DNA of 64,000 nt from Chrysemys picta bellii (Eukaryota; Chordata; Testudines; Emydidae): contig NC_088797.1 in the NCBI RefSeq assembly GCF_011386835.1, positions 62,397,587 through 62,461,586 of the forward strand. The letters run 5' to 3'. The position numbers and the translations under genes are program-made. Positions 1 through 12,285 of the stretch are shown piece after piece. The number at the start of each line of letters is the position of its first letter. Position 1 is the stretch's first letter. The notes under the pieces were generated by a model. The model worked only from the letters and a program-made list of their open reading frames with translations. It searched no databases and was not told where the DNA came from.

Positions 1-597
1 GTGCCCTCTCGTGGCTGGGGTGTCTTGCCCTTCATTCTCCCTCTTCCAGGCCCATTTACAGAGACTCCACACACTTGCTCGTCCAGTCACCATGCTGACT
101 GGGGTCTGGGTTTATTCAGACAAATAACTCAAAAGGAAAACTCAAAGTCCCAAAAATCTGTCCCCAGGCATGGCTCTCCCCTCAGAGCCTGGGTGAGCAA
201 AAGGATTCCTTCCCAGAGTCCCATTCAGAAATGACCCACCCTGGGGTTTGACTTGCAGCTGTCCTGCTCAGAGCTGACTTCCTAGAGTCAGCCCTGTCAA
301 ACAACTGCTTCAGCTCTCTTATAAGGAATCAGCTGCTGGAGATAGGGAACCTCCCCACAGCAAGTGTCACTGGTTAGCTCATTTAGCAAGCCTGCTCCAG
401 GCTTCGAGTCTCCTGCAGACAGCTCCCTCATGTCCTCTGTCTCCCTTTGCTCTCTCACAATCTCCCTAGACAGCGCATTCCCCTCAGTGACCACAAATGA
501 AGTGGCCCTAACTAACAAACACAGACCGCAATGGGAAAATAGGGAAATGGCCCAACAGCTATGAGCTTCTAAGACCTGTGATGAGCCTTGGGATGAG

Positions 598-766
598 GGG
601 GAGGAATAGCTCAGTGCTTTGAGCATTCGCCTGCTAAACCCAGGGTTGTAAGTTCAATCCTTTAGGGGGCCACTTCGGGATCAGGGGGCAAAAATCTGCC
701 TGGGGATTGGTCCTGCTTTGAGCAGGGGTTGGACTAGATGACTCTCTGACCCTGACATTCTATGAC
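598..766 (+). mobile_element. tRNA-derived SINE (tortoise Pol III type)
   Basis: The head has an A box (TAGCTCAGTG) and a B box (AGTTCAATCC) in tRNA spacing. The body is GGGGGCCACTT..., and the tail (GACTAGATGAC...ATTCTATGA) resembles the CR1 3' end, as known for turtle SINEs mobilised by CR1. Confidence 0.85.
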
Positions 767-1360
767 TCCAAGTTGTGTGGGGGGCCACTGAGGTCTGTCT
801 GAGTCAGCTCATGGAGAGAAGAAAGGGCCTGAGGAGAGGAGGGGTAGGTCTGCTGGATTTGGAGGAAAGAATGTGGGACAAATCTGGGATGTGGGCAGAA
901 AAGGAAGAAGTAGGAGCTCAGGCAGTTCATACAAAGGAAGTCAACATCATCAGGTGAGCACTTGGGCTGAGCCAAACTCTGAAGAGACACAGGGGAATGA
1001 CAGGGCCAGGATTTTAATCCTTTCCCAGCTCTCTGCCATGTCTCTCCCTTTCCAAGGTGACCTCAGCCTCCCTCATCTGGCTAACCGTGTGCTGGGGCCC
1101 TTTTAGCTCAGCCCCCCAGAGAACTGTCTCCAGCCACACAGCAGCAGCAACAGCCTCATGCCAAGCCTCTTGGCCCTTTGACCTGCTCATGGTAGTAATC
1201 CTGGGCAAGATGAGGAATGCTCATCTGGAACTGGGACTATTTGTTCTTAAAGGTGATCTGCAAAGGAATAAGAAAAGTTTGAGCCTCTTTTCTCCTGCAC
1301 AAGGAAGCCCTGACGGGTGGTTTTTTTAAATGTATTTGTTTAATTCTGCTTGATTTTACA

Positions 1361-1660
1361 TTGAATCACAGATTTTAAGGCCAGATGGGACCATTTCGAT
1401 CACCTAATCTGACCTTCTGTATAACACAGGCTAGAGAACTTCACCCAGTTACTCCTACATTGAGCTCAATACCTGTTTTTGACTAAAGCATCTTCCAGAA
1501 AGGCTCTGAAGACACCAAGAGATGGCGAATCCACCACTTTCCTGGTCCAATGATTAATCACCCTCACTAGGAAAAATCTATACCTTATTTCCAATCTGAA
1601 AGGTCTGGCTTGAATTTCCTTGTTCTTGTTTTCCTTTTCTCTGCTAGGTTAAAGACTCGA
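1361..1660 (-). mobile_element. CR1 LINE 3' fragment
   Basis: Starts AATCACAGATTTTAAGGCCA, continues with the 'AACACAGGCTAGAGAACTTC' and 'CTAAAGCATCTTCCAGAAAG' blocks of older turtle CR1 3' UTRs. 5' truncated. Confidence 0.8.
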
Positions 1661-2124
1661 AATACCCTGCCTTTTTGTCTGGAAGATCCTATGGATGACT
1701 TGAGGGCTAGTAGCTTTATAAATAGAGGCATCTTCACTGGGGTTCTGGGCTGGCCCAAATAGACCTGTGATCACAGCAGCTCCAAGTCCAGATTCTCACC
1801 ACCTGGTCTTTCCAGCTGGCAGTGATGTCATCCTACTCCTCTTTGGACAATCTTGTTACCCTGTCCTTTGCTTCTGTATCAGAGCACCTTGGGCAGAGCA
1901 CTGCAGGATCCTACCGGGCTCTCAGCTCTTCCCTCCAGACTCAGACGGCTTACTGTTTTCGTTGCCTTTGTTATGTTGCACATGGAGGTTTTTAATTTCA
2001 GCCCAACATGGATGGGGGCCTGGGTTATGCTGAGCTCTGCCAGGCTCTCTGACCTCTGGACTTGGACTCGTTGTTTCATACTGTGGTTCCCAACTGCCTC
2101 TGGATCTCTGCCTTGGCCCCAGTT

Positions 2125-2283
2125 CAGGGCCGCCCAGAGGATTCAGGGGGCCTGGGGCAAAACAATTTTGGGGGCTCCTTCCATAAAAAAAAGTTGCAAT
2201 ACTAAAGAATACTATATTCTCGTGGGGGCCCCTGCAGGGCCCGGGGCCTGGGGCAAATTGCCCGCCCCCTCTGGGTGGCCCTG
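2125..2283. mobile_element. hAT-type MITE, 159 bp
   Basis: Terminal inverted repeats CAGGGCCGCCCAGAGG and CCTCTGGGTGGCCCTG. Flanked by 8-bp duplications CCCCAGTT (2117-2124) and CCTCAGTT (2284-2291), one mismatch. CAGGG ends and an 8-bp duplication are hAT hallmarks. Non-coding. Confidence 0.85.
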
Positions 2284-3094
2284 CCTCAGTTGAGACCAGG
2301 CCCCAGCCATCAGCCTGTGGCCAACAGGCAACGTGGTTCTCTCTAATGGACAGTGGAGAGAGCAACGCAGGCAAAGCAGAGGTTGGCTGCTGTGGATGTA
2401 GCTCATGGCTGGAGTGCACTGAGGGGTGCAGCTGCTATTTGTACAGGTAAAGAGTGCCCTGCCTGGCCTCTTTCTGCCCTCCCTATTGGCTGGAAGCCTC
2501 TTTTCTCGGAGGATGCCTGCAGACCAGCTGGAGAACGTCTGTGTATGGGTGGATCAGGGACATCAAAGGGTTCTTAGCACAGTCAGTTTCTCCTGGGCAG
2601 ACAAAAGTCAAGAATTCTCAGCTCCCCCTATAGAGTAAGCCACTCCCATGGCACCCTTCATTTTAGGATCCTGCAGCACTTTGCAAACATCACTTAAGCC
2701 TTGTTGGATCATTTAATCCACCAAGGAAACCCAGCAGCCTGTCTAGGGCTCCTGTTTAGCAATGATACAAAGCAACAGAAGTTTAGTAGAGCACTAGGCT
2801 GGGGGTCTGCCTGATAGTGAATCACCAGCACAACTTCCTGACTTGCAGAAGAATTTGCTGGAGGCCTCCCATTGAAGAGCTGGCCCATCCGTGCCCTGTG
2901 AGCTTGTCAGACTTGGCCAGAATGCAAAACAAGATGGCACGATGGACACAGGCCATAAGGGATGTCTAATCAAAGGGCCTGATGCAGCATCCATTAAAAT
3001 CAAAGGGAGACTTTCTGTTGACTTCAGTGGACATAGGATGGGGCATACACCACAAAGAGAAAGCAGCGGCACTGTAGAATTGTTTTTCCATGAA

Positions 3095-3575
3095 AAGAGA
3101 TTAGAGCAGGGGGGCTGGGAGTTGGGATTCCTGGGTTCCATTCCTGGCTCTGGGAGGATTGTGAGATGTCGTTGCTAGAGCAAAGGAAGGTAGGAAGCAG
3201 GATTCCCAGCTCTGGAAGAGGAGTGGTATATAGTGGTTAGTACAGGGAGGACTGGGAGTTTGGATGCCTGGATTCTATTGGGGTGGTTAGCGTGTAGTTC
3301 TACTCTAGTTGTTAGAACAGGGAGTGTTGGAGTCAGAACTCATTAGTTTAATTCCTGGCTCGGGGCGTGGGTGTGGGGGATGTGCCTGGGATTGAGTGGT
3401 TGGGGGCAGGGGAGGCGCCTGGTTTCCATTCTCAGTTCTACCACTGTTTGTGCAAGTCTCCTAACATCTCCGTGCCTCGGTTTCCCTGATCATAATATGG
3501 ACATGACATAGCTTCAGCACGGACTGAATTCCTCAATATTTGTACAGTGCTTTGAGACCCTCCAATGAACAGAGC
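3095..3575 (+). mobile_element. Multi-headed MIR/CORE-SINE
   Basis: Several degenerate tRNA-like heads (TAGTGGTTAG..GGGAG.CTGG.TTC) follow one another from about 3100, 3225 and 3290. Then comes a MIR body with CTCCTAACATCTCCGTGCCT and CAGTGCTTTGAGACCC at the end. Confidence 0.65.
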
Positions 3576-3967
3576 AACAGAAGAAAACTTAACATTGTGT
3601 TAAAGCTTTTTGCTTCCAACTTACTTTCTGATCTCAGAGCCAAAGCAACTCTCCAGATAAAGACACCCATGATCCTACAGATGTTCTGAGCCCAAACCCA
3701 CACTCATGTTAGTAGCAGCCAATTTTGAACATGCTGTTTTGTGCATGTCCCTTTGCAAAAGAAGAAACCGCGGTGGGGCAGAACCTACATTGCTGTCAGC
3801 AGAGTGAGTGCTTCTGCAAGGAGCTATCTGAGTGACTGCTGCCCTGGGGCCCTGAGCATTTTCCCTTGGAAGGAGAACATGCTTTGCTTGGAACTGGGCT
3901 GAATAGTTTCAGTGCGATGGAGCCTATTGGCCTATTTGTGTTTGGTATCAAATAAAATAAATAAATA

Positions 3968-4140
3968 AAGATATCCTATCTCCTAGAACTGGAAGGGACC
4001 TTAAAAGGTCATTAAGTCTTTGTTAGCAGAACCAAGTACTGATTTTGCCTCAGATCCCTAAGTGGCCCCCTCAAGAACTGAACTCATATCCCTGGGTTTA
4101 AGAGGTCAATGCTCAAACCACTGAGCTATCCCTCCCACCT
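3968..4140 (-). mobile_element. tRNA-derived SINE (tortoise Pol III type)
   Basis: Reverse-strand copy of the same family. The head GAGGGATAGCTCAGTGG begins near 4137 and the GGGGGCCACTTAGGGATCTG body is recognisable. The 3' tail CCAGTTCTAGGAGATAGGAT runs into an AT-rich (AATA) stretch at 3950-3967. Confidence 0.85.
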
Positions 4141-5259
4141 CTATTAATGAAGAATTCCCTGAGCTGAAGTGAAAGGCTGCCATGGAACCCAGGCGAGCAG
4201 CAAACTTCGGAGTCTTTCAAGCATCCAGAGGTTGTTTTGTTTGCACTTTGATTATTTTGAATCATGTTTAATTTGCAGTTGTAATGGAAACCAGTTTGGG
4301 TGGAAAGCCAGCCCCTGGGTATGACGTAAGCAAAAAGCATAAGGATCCAGAGCATTGAAGCAGCTGGCGTTTGCTTTCTCAGCTACATGCCAGCTGGGTA
4401 TTATGATTATCATCCTGCGTTACACATAACACATAACCTTATCGTGAAAATGCCACCATTATTGCCTCTCCAGAGCAAATGTGCTAGTGGACAAGAAGAA
4501 AGATGTTTGTTTGTTAGCTGCCAGGCTAGCAAACTCGCTTATCGCTTGTACAGCAGCACTGCAGGGACTGATTGCAGGATCTCTGCATCTAAAAGCGTGC
4601 GTCTTTACTGCTGAGCTGAGCTATCAGCTTCCATAACTGTAAGGCAGACTCATAAATGGCTATATGTGGATTAGCCAGTAGAGGGGGGCCAAGATCCACA
4701 TTGTTAGTGGTGGGTGGGGTTAGACAAGGATCTGAGAGTCAAGCTGGGTTCATTCCTTCATATCTGTCGTCACCAGTAAAAAAGGTTCTGCAGGCCTAAT
4801 TCTGCGCTTAGTGACACCTGTGTAGGGCCATTTCCCATAGATTATGCCCTGGACTACACAGCCACACTGGGGTGCCAAGAGAAGTAAGACCCCAGCCCCT
4901 CACCTTGGGTCTGAGTATGCAGAAGTAAGCAGGTGTTGCATGAACTCCATGCCCTGAGCTGGTCGGCATAGAGCTGGAGGGGAGGGCTGGGGCGTGGGCT
5001 GAACCACAATGCACAGCCTAGCAAAGCTGAGCCAGCACAGAGGGGGAAGTATTTCAGTTATTCAATTCAATGAGGTATACAAGTGAGAAAAAGACGGACT
5101 CCTCTCCGGTGTCTATCACAGTGTTGCCAGTTTTATCATGAGCCTTGCAATATTTGGTGTTTTTCTTAAAGCCCCAGCTCTGGGAGTCATGTGATTAAGT
5201 GAAAAATCTCAGCTTTCATTAACTACCCTCATAAGTGTCTTTCCCTCATGGTTGTAGAG

Positions 5260-5684
5260 CAGGGGCGGCAAACCTGAGCCTGAGAAGGAGCCAGAATTTA
5301 CCAATGTTCATTGCCAAAGAGCCACAGTAATATGTCAGCTCCCCCCACTCCAACCTGCAGCACCTCCTGCCCGCCGGCAGCCCCACCAATCAGTGCCTTC
5401 CACTCCCGCCCCATGCCTCCCGACTACTGCAATCAGCTGTTACATGGTGCGCAGGAGGGTCTGGTGGGGAGGGGGGGAGAGCAAGGACATGGCAGGCTCA
5501 GGGGAAGGGGTGGAGTGGGGCCAGGGCCTGGGCAGAGCAGGCGGTTGAGCACTGAGCACTCCCTGGCACATTGGAAAGTTAGCATCTATAGCTCCAGCCC
5601 TGGAGTCAGCGCCTATGCAAGGAGCTGCATATTAACCTCTGAAGAGCCACATGTGGCTCCAGAGCCACAGGTTGGCCACCCCTG
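5260..5684. mobile_element. hAT-type non-autonomous element, 425 bp
   Basis: Ends CAGGGGCGGCAAACCTG and CAGGTTGGCCACCCCTG. Flanks GTTGTAGAG (5251-5259) and GTTGCAGAG (5685-5693) match 8 of 9. Contains the GAGCCACATGTGGCTC palindrome near its right end. Non-coding. Confidence 0.82.
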
Positions 5685-6119
5685 GTTGCAGAGAAAAGCC
5701 GGGGGTGGGTGGGGGGAACAGATATAAACCGGGGCTTAAAGACAAACATTTTTTCAAAAAGAAACAAAAGAACAACCAACATTTATCATTGTTTTACAAA
5801 ACACATGATCCTCAAGCCAATCTCATGATATTCTGAGGCCTGATTAAGGGGTTTGGAACATCTGGAGTTGCTGATGCTGTTGTCAGAGGCAGATCACACA
5901 TTGTGTATGGGCCCTGGATCCCTTTGTCTGTTTCGGACCTGGCGGCAGGTTGCTCGGCAATGCGATGCCATTTCTGACATCTCTTTCCTTTCCCCCAGCG
6001 TCCGACACACTTTCTCCTCATTGATGAGACATCTTCTCGGAGCCTGGATTGGTTGAGGCCTTTTCTGTCTCACACTCCCACATACCTGGGAGATTGGAGA
6101 AGAATTGTTGGTGCTTGGT

Positions 6120-7080
6120 CTGTTACTCCCTGATGGGTTTTTCACTCTACCCTGTATTGGTTGTCATGTTCTCCCCTCCTGTTACGGGTGTATTTTACTC
6201 TCCTCCACAAGGGGGTGTTTAAACCCTCCCTGAATATCAGGTACTATTTTTACTCCCCTATCAACCAGGGGGGTTTATTCTCCCACCTCCTTCCCCCATG
6301 TGACAGAGGAAGTTTAAAAAAAATCCCAGTAAGGGGGGGAAGGAGAATAAAAAGAAAACCAAAAATGAGTGGGAGTTTATTAAAACACCCATATTTATGA
6401 GGTGTGAAAATATGGGGCTTGGTTTAGGTTGTTTAAAATAACCCTCTTGGTATGGAGGGGAACCCATATATGGGGGCAAGTGACAGAATCCCAGCATGAG
6501 GGGAGGGTTAGGGTTAGGGTACAGAATGCCTACCTATATGGCAAGGAGTGTAACACCCTGAACTGGTATCCGGGGTGCATGTACAAATATCTAAGTATGT
6601 GGGTGGGTATGTAAAAGCAATCTTGGACTGGAGAAATTAACCAAGACACCGGGGATAGGCAGGACAGCTCAGTGGTTAGGGCACTAGCCAGAGACTTGGG
6701 TCTGAGTCCCTGCTTTCTCCCAGACTCCCTGTGTGACCTGGGACAAGCACTTAGTCTCTCTGGTCCAGCTTCTCCAAGAGATTTAGGCACCTTACTCCCA
6801 TGATGTCAATGGGAATTAGGCACCTACTTACCTTTGAGGATCTGGGCCTCAGTTTCCCCTCTGTACAATGGGGGTAATAGCACTGTCCTACCTCCCCGAG
6901 GTGTGTGCGGACAAGTGCCCTGAGCATCGGGGAGAGCTGGGATACTGAAGTAATGGGGGCCAGAGAAGATTTGTATGAGGGGTGTGGGGGGGAGGGGGTA
7001 GTTAAAACCTCTATGTGGGCGGAGGGGTGTTAAACACAGCCCCTGTATGAGAGCGAGTGACTAGGCTCCCTCTGTGGGGT
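6120..7080. repeat. Degenerate minisatellite around a MIR copy
   Basis: Loosely repeated units of about 35-50 bp built on GGGGGTGTTTAAACCCTCC and TTTTACTCCCCT, in both orientations (6120-6300, 6330-6500), recurring at 6970-7060 (GAGGGGTGTTAAACACAGCC). GGTTAGGGTTAGGGT at 6505-6519 resembles telomere repeat. The MIR at 6655-6960 lies between. Confidence 0.45.
6655..6960 (+). mobile_element. MIR-like SINE interrupted by a short palindromic repeat
   Basis: Head CAGCTCAGTGGTTAGGGCAC, then TGTGTGACCTGGGACAAGCA, then after about 70 bp the 3' part CTCAGTTTCCCCTCTGTACA. The intervening 6774-6845 belongs to the 'TTAGGCACCT' palindromic family. Confidence 0.65.
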
Positions 7081-7977
7081 GGGCTAAGCTCCGTTCAGTT
7101 CTGTGAGGCTTTGCCAGCTGTCCCTGTGTTACTAGCGTGCAAGGGGAAACGCCCCCTTTGGCACAGACCAGCACAAATTACTGCCCTCCTGGAGCAAGCA
7201 GGACTGCAGTGCTGGAGGGGACTGGGCTGACACGCCGCCCACAGACAACAACGCCCGTTCCCCCATGGCTCTGACTCCTTCTGCACTCAGTCCTGTTCCT
7301 GCACTGGGTTCTTTATTCCTGCACGGCTTGGCAGATATGGTGAGCGTCCCCTGAACGACCCCACCGTCCTTCCAGTGGTAGGTGCTGACCTCCTGAAGGC
7401 TGGAAGGGAAACGCATGAAATTTGTGCAGTAATTTATATCGGAGCTCGTGTGATTTGTAGTCGCTAACGACAGTGCTGCAGGCTCTTGCCTCAGTGCATT
7501 AAGACGCACCAGTCAAATAAATAGATAGCAGCTTTATAGGACACATGCCATCCATCCACGTCTGCAGAGCATTAACTAAAACTCCCAGCATGCACTGGGT
7601 CTCATGTAAAATCTGGAGCGGCTCAAGGCGGGGGAGGTGAAATAAGGGAATAGTATAAATTCTGGAAAAGTTCCCAGGTTTTGAGATGGGCTCAGCTGCA
7701 CAGCCAGGCTGTGGGTCCTGACTGGAATTTCCAACCCCCACTCCAGCCCCGGCTCCCAGGGGCTCAGGCTTGGTCCCTTCCTTATCTATTTGTCTCTTTC
7801 ACCCCCTTCCCATTCCTCACCACATTCTCCCCACTTAGTGACCGGCTTAGATACCGCGTCCAGGATGACATCTTCCCTTCACGTCTTATTAACCCTTTCA
7901 TGCAGGTCTCTCTAAAGATCTCCTTCCCCTCAAGGCCTGTACCTTGTCCCCACCCTCCCGGACCTCTCTGCTGCTTT

Positions 7978-8215
7978 GGAACATCATAAATGATTTGGAG
8001 AAAGGGGTAAACAGTGAGATGGCAAAGTTTGCAGACGATACAAAATTATTCAAGATAGTTAAGTCCAAAGCTGACTGTGAAGAGTTCCACAAAGCTGGGT
8101 GACTGGGCAACAAAATGGCAAATGAAATTCAGTGTTGATAATTGCAAAGAATTGCTCATTGGAAAACATAATCCCAACTATACATACAATATGATGGGGG
8201 TCTAGCTTAGCTGTT
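7978..8215 (+). pseudogene. CR1 reverse transcriptase fragment
   Basis: Forward translation gives INDLEKGVNSEMAKFADDTK then LFKIVKSKADC, the FADD box and following strand of CR1 RT. Stops and loss of similarity follow. Short decayed relic, no other LINE domains around it. Confidence 0.75.
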
Positions 8216-8916
8216 ACAACCCTGACTCCATTGAAGTCAATGGCAAATCTCCCATTGACTTGGCTGGAGATAGGATTTCGCCCAGTGTCTCCCTGAGTCT
8301 GATCCTACAAGCTCAACTCTGCCAGGCAGCGCTCCCGTCACTACAAACAGGACACATAGCGGCACTGCCAGGAGACATTGGGTGTGTGGAGACATTGATT
8401 TTGATGCCTTAACTGACTCCATTGGAAGAGCAGGCATTACCTCCATGTCCAGAGAGCAGTGAATGTTGTCCTGGCCCTTGGTGCTCCCATGTGCTGATAG
8501 CATGTCGTGCTCTGGCACCCCGACATTAGACAACATGTTTCCCAGGCAGAGTATAATTTGCCTATATATGTTTGTTGTTCTTTTAAACATCCTGTGAATT
8601 AATAAAAGTAAAGGGACCTGGACTGAGAGGGGCCTAGCCCCAGATCTAAACTCCCCACACCTTAGAGAAGTGCAGATCCAGAAAAATAATGACACTTTAA
8701 AATCTCTCAGCATTCTGCTGTCTGCAGAGTCAGGCAGCCATCTCGTGTTGAGTTCAGTCTGAGCCTGTGTGAGCTCAGGGAAACTTAATTTGAGACTGGG
8801 AAATTACCAGAACAAGAAAGAACCAATGTAAATGCCCTTCTGACTGTTTGTGTGCAGGGGGAAAAACATATCATTTACTAATTTGAAACAAGTGCAAATT
8901 TCATTTGGGTATAAAT

Positions 8917-8922
8917 TTTATT
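8917..8922 (-). terminator. Poly(A) signal AATAAA (distal), probable CXCL12 beta end
   Basis: TTTATT on + reads AATAAA on -, in a strongly AT-rich context. Cleavage would fall at about 8887-8907. Confidence 0.45.
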
Positions 8923-8980
8923 AAGAAAATTATAAGTGCATACACATTTACCAAAAGACATAATATAGATATAAAAAGTG

Positions 8981-8986
8981 TTTATT
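8981..8986 (-). terminator. Poly(A) signal AATAAA (proximal of two), CXCL12 beta
   Basis: A second AATAAA on the minus strand, about 60 nt upstream of the distal signal, in the same AT-rich 3' end. It may be an alternative cleavage site. Confidence 0.35.
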
Positions 8987-9948
8987 TTCAAAATAACTAT
9001 ATGAAAAGGAATTATTTTAAAAAGCACAAATGTATATAATATCTCCATAAAGCTGCCTTTCAGAAAAACTTTTTCACATTATGTGGGAAGTGTTTTTTTT
9101 TCCTCAATAACAATACAAAATACAGTATTCACCACATTCTTACAACACTGATTTCTCAATGATCAGAGGTTGGAGGGTGCATGCAGCCCTTCCATGGTGA
9201 TGTATATGCCTTCTTCTCTGGGGTCAATGAAGATCCGGATTTGCAAACAAGGCTATTATGTAATTGCATGGTGGTAAAGGTTAAGTTTGTATTTTGGTAT
9301 GAGTACTGACAAGTGCCTATATGCTGTAATTGACATAGATCAGTACAAGTTTTCAGAGAAGAGGGGATCGTCAAGATCCCAATAAAGGCAAAATAGCAAC
9401 AAGAAATTATAGGAACTGCATATTCAATCAAATGTGTACATTCAACTCGGAATACAGCCTCCGTTGGAAAAGACCAACCACAGTCACCCTTGCTCAAATA
9501 CCACACCGGTTAATAACACATTGAAAATTCACCCTTCACACTTTCTCAAGCAGGACTCAAATAAGACATCAACATCTAAAGCTACTACAGTTGTAAAGCT
9601 CATATAAACATGAGTATTGGCACAGTGATAAATACCAGATTTTCTTTCCTTTCTGGTTTTTAAACCTGGGATTCTATGGCTGTCACTTAGAACATAGCCA
9701 CGCGTGAACATTTCACATTTGTGGAAAATGCTCTTTTGGCACCGTTTCAGTGTTATTTTTTTTTCTTCCTCTTCACATTCACGTGTGGCCAGCCCTGGCA
9801 TTACTCCTGTATGCTCCTGCTTCCTTCCCCTGAATTTGTCTTTGGTCGACAGCCAAATGTAGAAAGCAAAACTTACCACGGATCCATGTCCGCGGAACCA
9901 GATTTATGAAACCGATGCACCGCAACTTGCTAACATCGCAGAGGGCCA

Positions 9949-10045
9949 CAGGAATCATAAAATCATAGAGTCGTAGGCCTGGAAAGGACCTCGAGAGGTC
10001 ATCTAGTCCAGTCTCCTGCACTCATGGCAGGGCTAAGTATTAGCT
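9949..10045 (-). mobile_element. CR1/SINE 3' tail fragment
   Basis: AATCATAGAGTCGTAGGCCT, GGAAAGGACCTCGAGAGGTC and ATCTAGTCCAGTCTCCTGCA are the common 3' tail. It lies within the inferred CXCL12 beta 3' UTR, in the same orientation as the gene. Confidence 0.75.
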
Positions 10046-12285
10046 AGAAGTGGACCACAATTCAAGTATTAGTGCAAGAAGCTTTCAATTGTACAGGGAT
10101 TGATTTCTCTAGTGTAAATTGCCTGTCTGTCATTTCTGTTTCCTGATTAACACTTCTGATGCAAATACTATAGAGCAAACAACAGAACCCTCAGAGACCC
10201 CAGCGAATAACTTGCCCATAAAATAGGTCATTAATGTTCCTTTCTTCCACAAAGCATCTACTTCTCTGCGTGACTGGGACAGCCCTCCAAGTGACCAATG
10301 CCCTTCCGTCCGTGTGATCGGTGCTGCTGCACCAGCCTTGCTGGCTGTTTTTGTCTCCGGCAGGGGGAAATTGCCATGCATGGCTTACAGTGGCTTTGCC
10401 TGTCTACACTAAGGTTTGCACCAGTTATGATAGCTGAAGGCAGGGAGACTGCATGGGGGAGAGCCAAATGCAGTGCTCTAAGCACTGACCCACTGAGGCT
10501 GGCTCTGTCACCCAGGAGGTCAGTCCTCACACTGAGGGCTGTTTAAAGGAGGTCGTCATGGAAGGCAGAACATGGTTTTGGGTTTTAAAGGGCCGCTGTT
10601 GTGGTAAATGCACCCCTCGAGTCAGAGAGCGAGATTTCAATCTAAACTGGATTCAATGGGAGCAGGATTTGAGCTGGTGCCCAGTTCAGACAACGTGCGT
10701 GAGGAGTCACTGTCCAGCAGGTGGGAGAGACAGATTATAATTCTGTGTTAGAATAGAAATTAATAGGCACTTTCTCCAAGACATCTTTAAAAACCTGGGG
10801 GTAACCCCTGCCTCTGATGCAGGTATGTACTCTCCAGCCACGTCACTGGCAACTGCAGACACCTATATCAGGAGGGAGTCTGGCCCCTAGGTGATAAAAC
10901 ACACAATATGGAAGATGCACTAATCTATGGTTTTCTTGGTCACGTAAGCTCTTTTTGCCTTTACACAAATGACAGAGGGTCTGATCTTGCTCCGATTGAA
11001 ATCAGCTGTAAAACTACCATTGATGTCAGTGGTGCTGGATCCCTACTTCACAAATGCCTACAAAAGCGGGTGCACAAGACATAAAAGCACCAAAGTAGTA
11101 GGAAGAAATGATGGACCAAATCACCCGCACTGTTTTCAGGCAGAGCTCCTGCTTGGTTTCTGCTTCAAAGCTGATGGGGCGACCTGGTGCCCACAGAAGC
11201 ACATCCTGCACTAGCACGATCATTTTGTAGGGAGGAGAATACTTAGTTTGCCACAGTGACCAAAGTGGAAAATAAGACATCCCTGGGACAGACAGAATGG
11301 TCCTTTGGCATGTAAGTTACTTGCAACGGAAGAGAGTGCTTAGTATAGCAGCCCTTGCATGCTCAGAATACAAGCTCCACATAAAGGAGAAGATTCCTTC
11401 GAAAGAAACCCACCTAATACACAATGTTGGGTATCACACAGATATTTTGCTACTCGCGGTTTTCCCCATTTCTCAGTGCACAGAGTAACAAAGAGATTGC
11501 CCCGTCGCTGAGATACCTTTCCTCTACGTTTCCTATTTCATACATCTTTATATGTGGCTACAGAGCTGGGAATCAAGAGGAAGAAATAACAGGCCTGCGG
11601 AGTTGCCGGAGGTGGCACGTGTCTCCTGAGTGATACCTTGTTGCAAATGGAGCTCTGGATACTAGATCGTTTCACCGGCAGACAGAGGCATCTCCGCCTG
11701 GGAACTGGGAACGTTTGCCTGCACGCACACTCGCAAAATCTCGCTCTACTGTGCAGACTTGGGCCAGCCCCAGTGTTGCTCTCCTGCCCTGTGTCCTGTC
11801 TCAGGTAGGGCTGCAGACAAGCTCTGGTTACAGAAATGGGAAAATGCATTGCTTTTTGTGCTGAGTCATTGGGAGCATAGGAACATAAGAATTACCCCAT
11901 CAAATTGCACCTCACAGCTCCTGCTAGGTAAAAACTCTTGGATGCTGGCATGAACTTAACAGCGATTGCTAAATAATACAGGCAAGGAAAACGATATTAT
12001 ACTGTAGGGTTAGTCTAAATTCATCGCTGCCACCAGTGCTAGATGATAAACCAAACTACAAAAAGATTGTTTTTTTAAAAAAACAAACACATTACTCCAT
12101 AAAATTGTACTGTGAAAGCAAGCCAATTTGTGCAAAAAAAAAAAGAGAAAAGCCTTTGGAAATGCATGAAGCCTTGCCTTTGTGCTGCATGATAACAGTG
12201 AAATGCATTCATTCCCTAATACTGGTTATCTGCTCTCTGGGTCCTACAGTAAGAAATCCTGTAGACGGCTTACAATGCTTGCCTC

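Larger units (their letters stand above)
1..8886. other. Intergenic DNA beyond CXCL12 3' end
   Basis: Besides the SINE, MIR, CR1 and hAT elements listed, I see nothing in 1-597, 767-1360, 1661-2116, 2292-3094, 4141-5250, 5694-6119, 7081-7977 or 8216-8886. ORFs there are under 170 codons and show no family motifs. Confidence 0.6.
8890..12285 (-). other. Inferred 3' UTR of CXCL12 beta
   Basis: About 3.4 kb follows the beta stop before an AT-rich block with poly(A) signals; the human beta 3' UTR is of similar size. The segment contains a CR1 tail (9949-10045) and no convincing open frame. Limits are inferred from the signals, not from transcript data. Confidence 0.45.

Noticed and set aside
598..670. 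Functional tRNA gene
   Set aside because: A and B boxes are present but the acceptor and anticodon arms do not fold as a tRNA; it is a SINE head.
1922..2419. 165-codon minus-strand open frame
   Set aside because: Overlaps the 2125-2283 hAT MITE and has no protein motif.
6505..6519. Interstitial telomere array
   Set aside because: Only about two and a half TTAGGG units; too short to claim.
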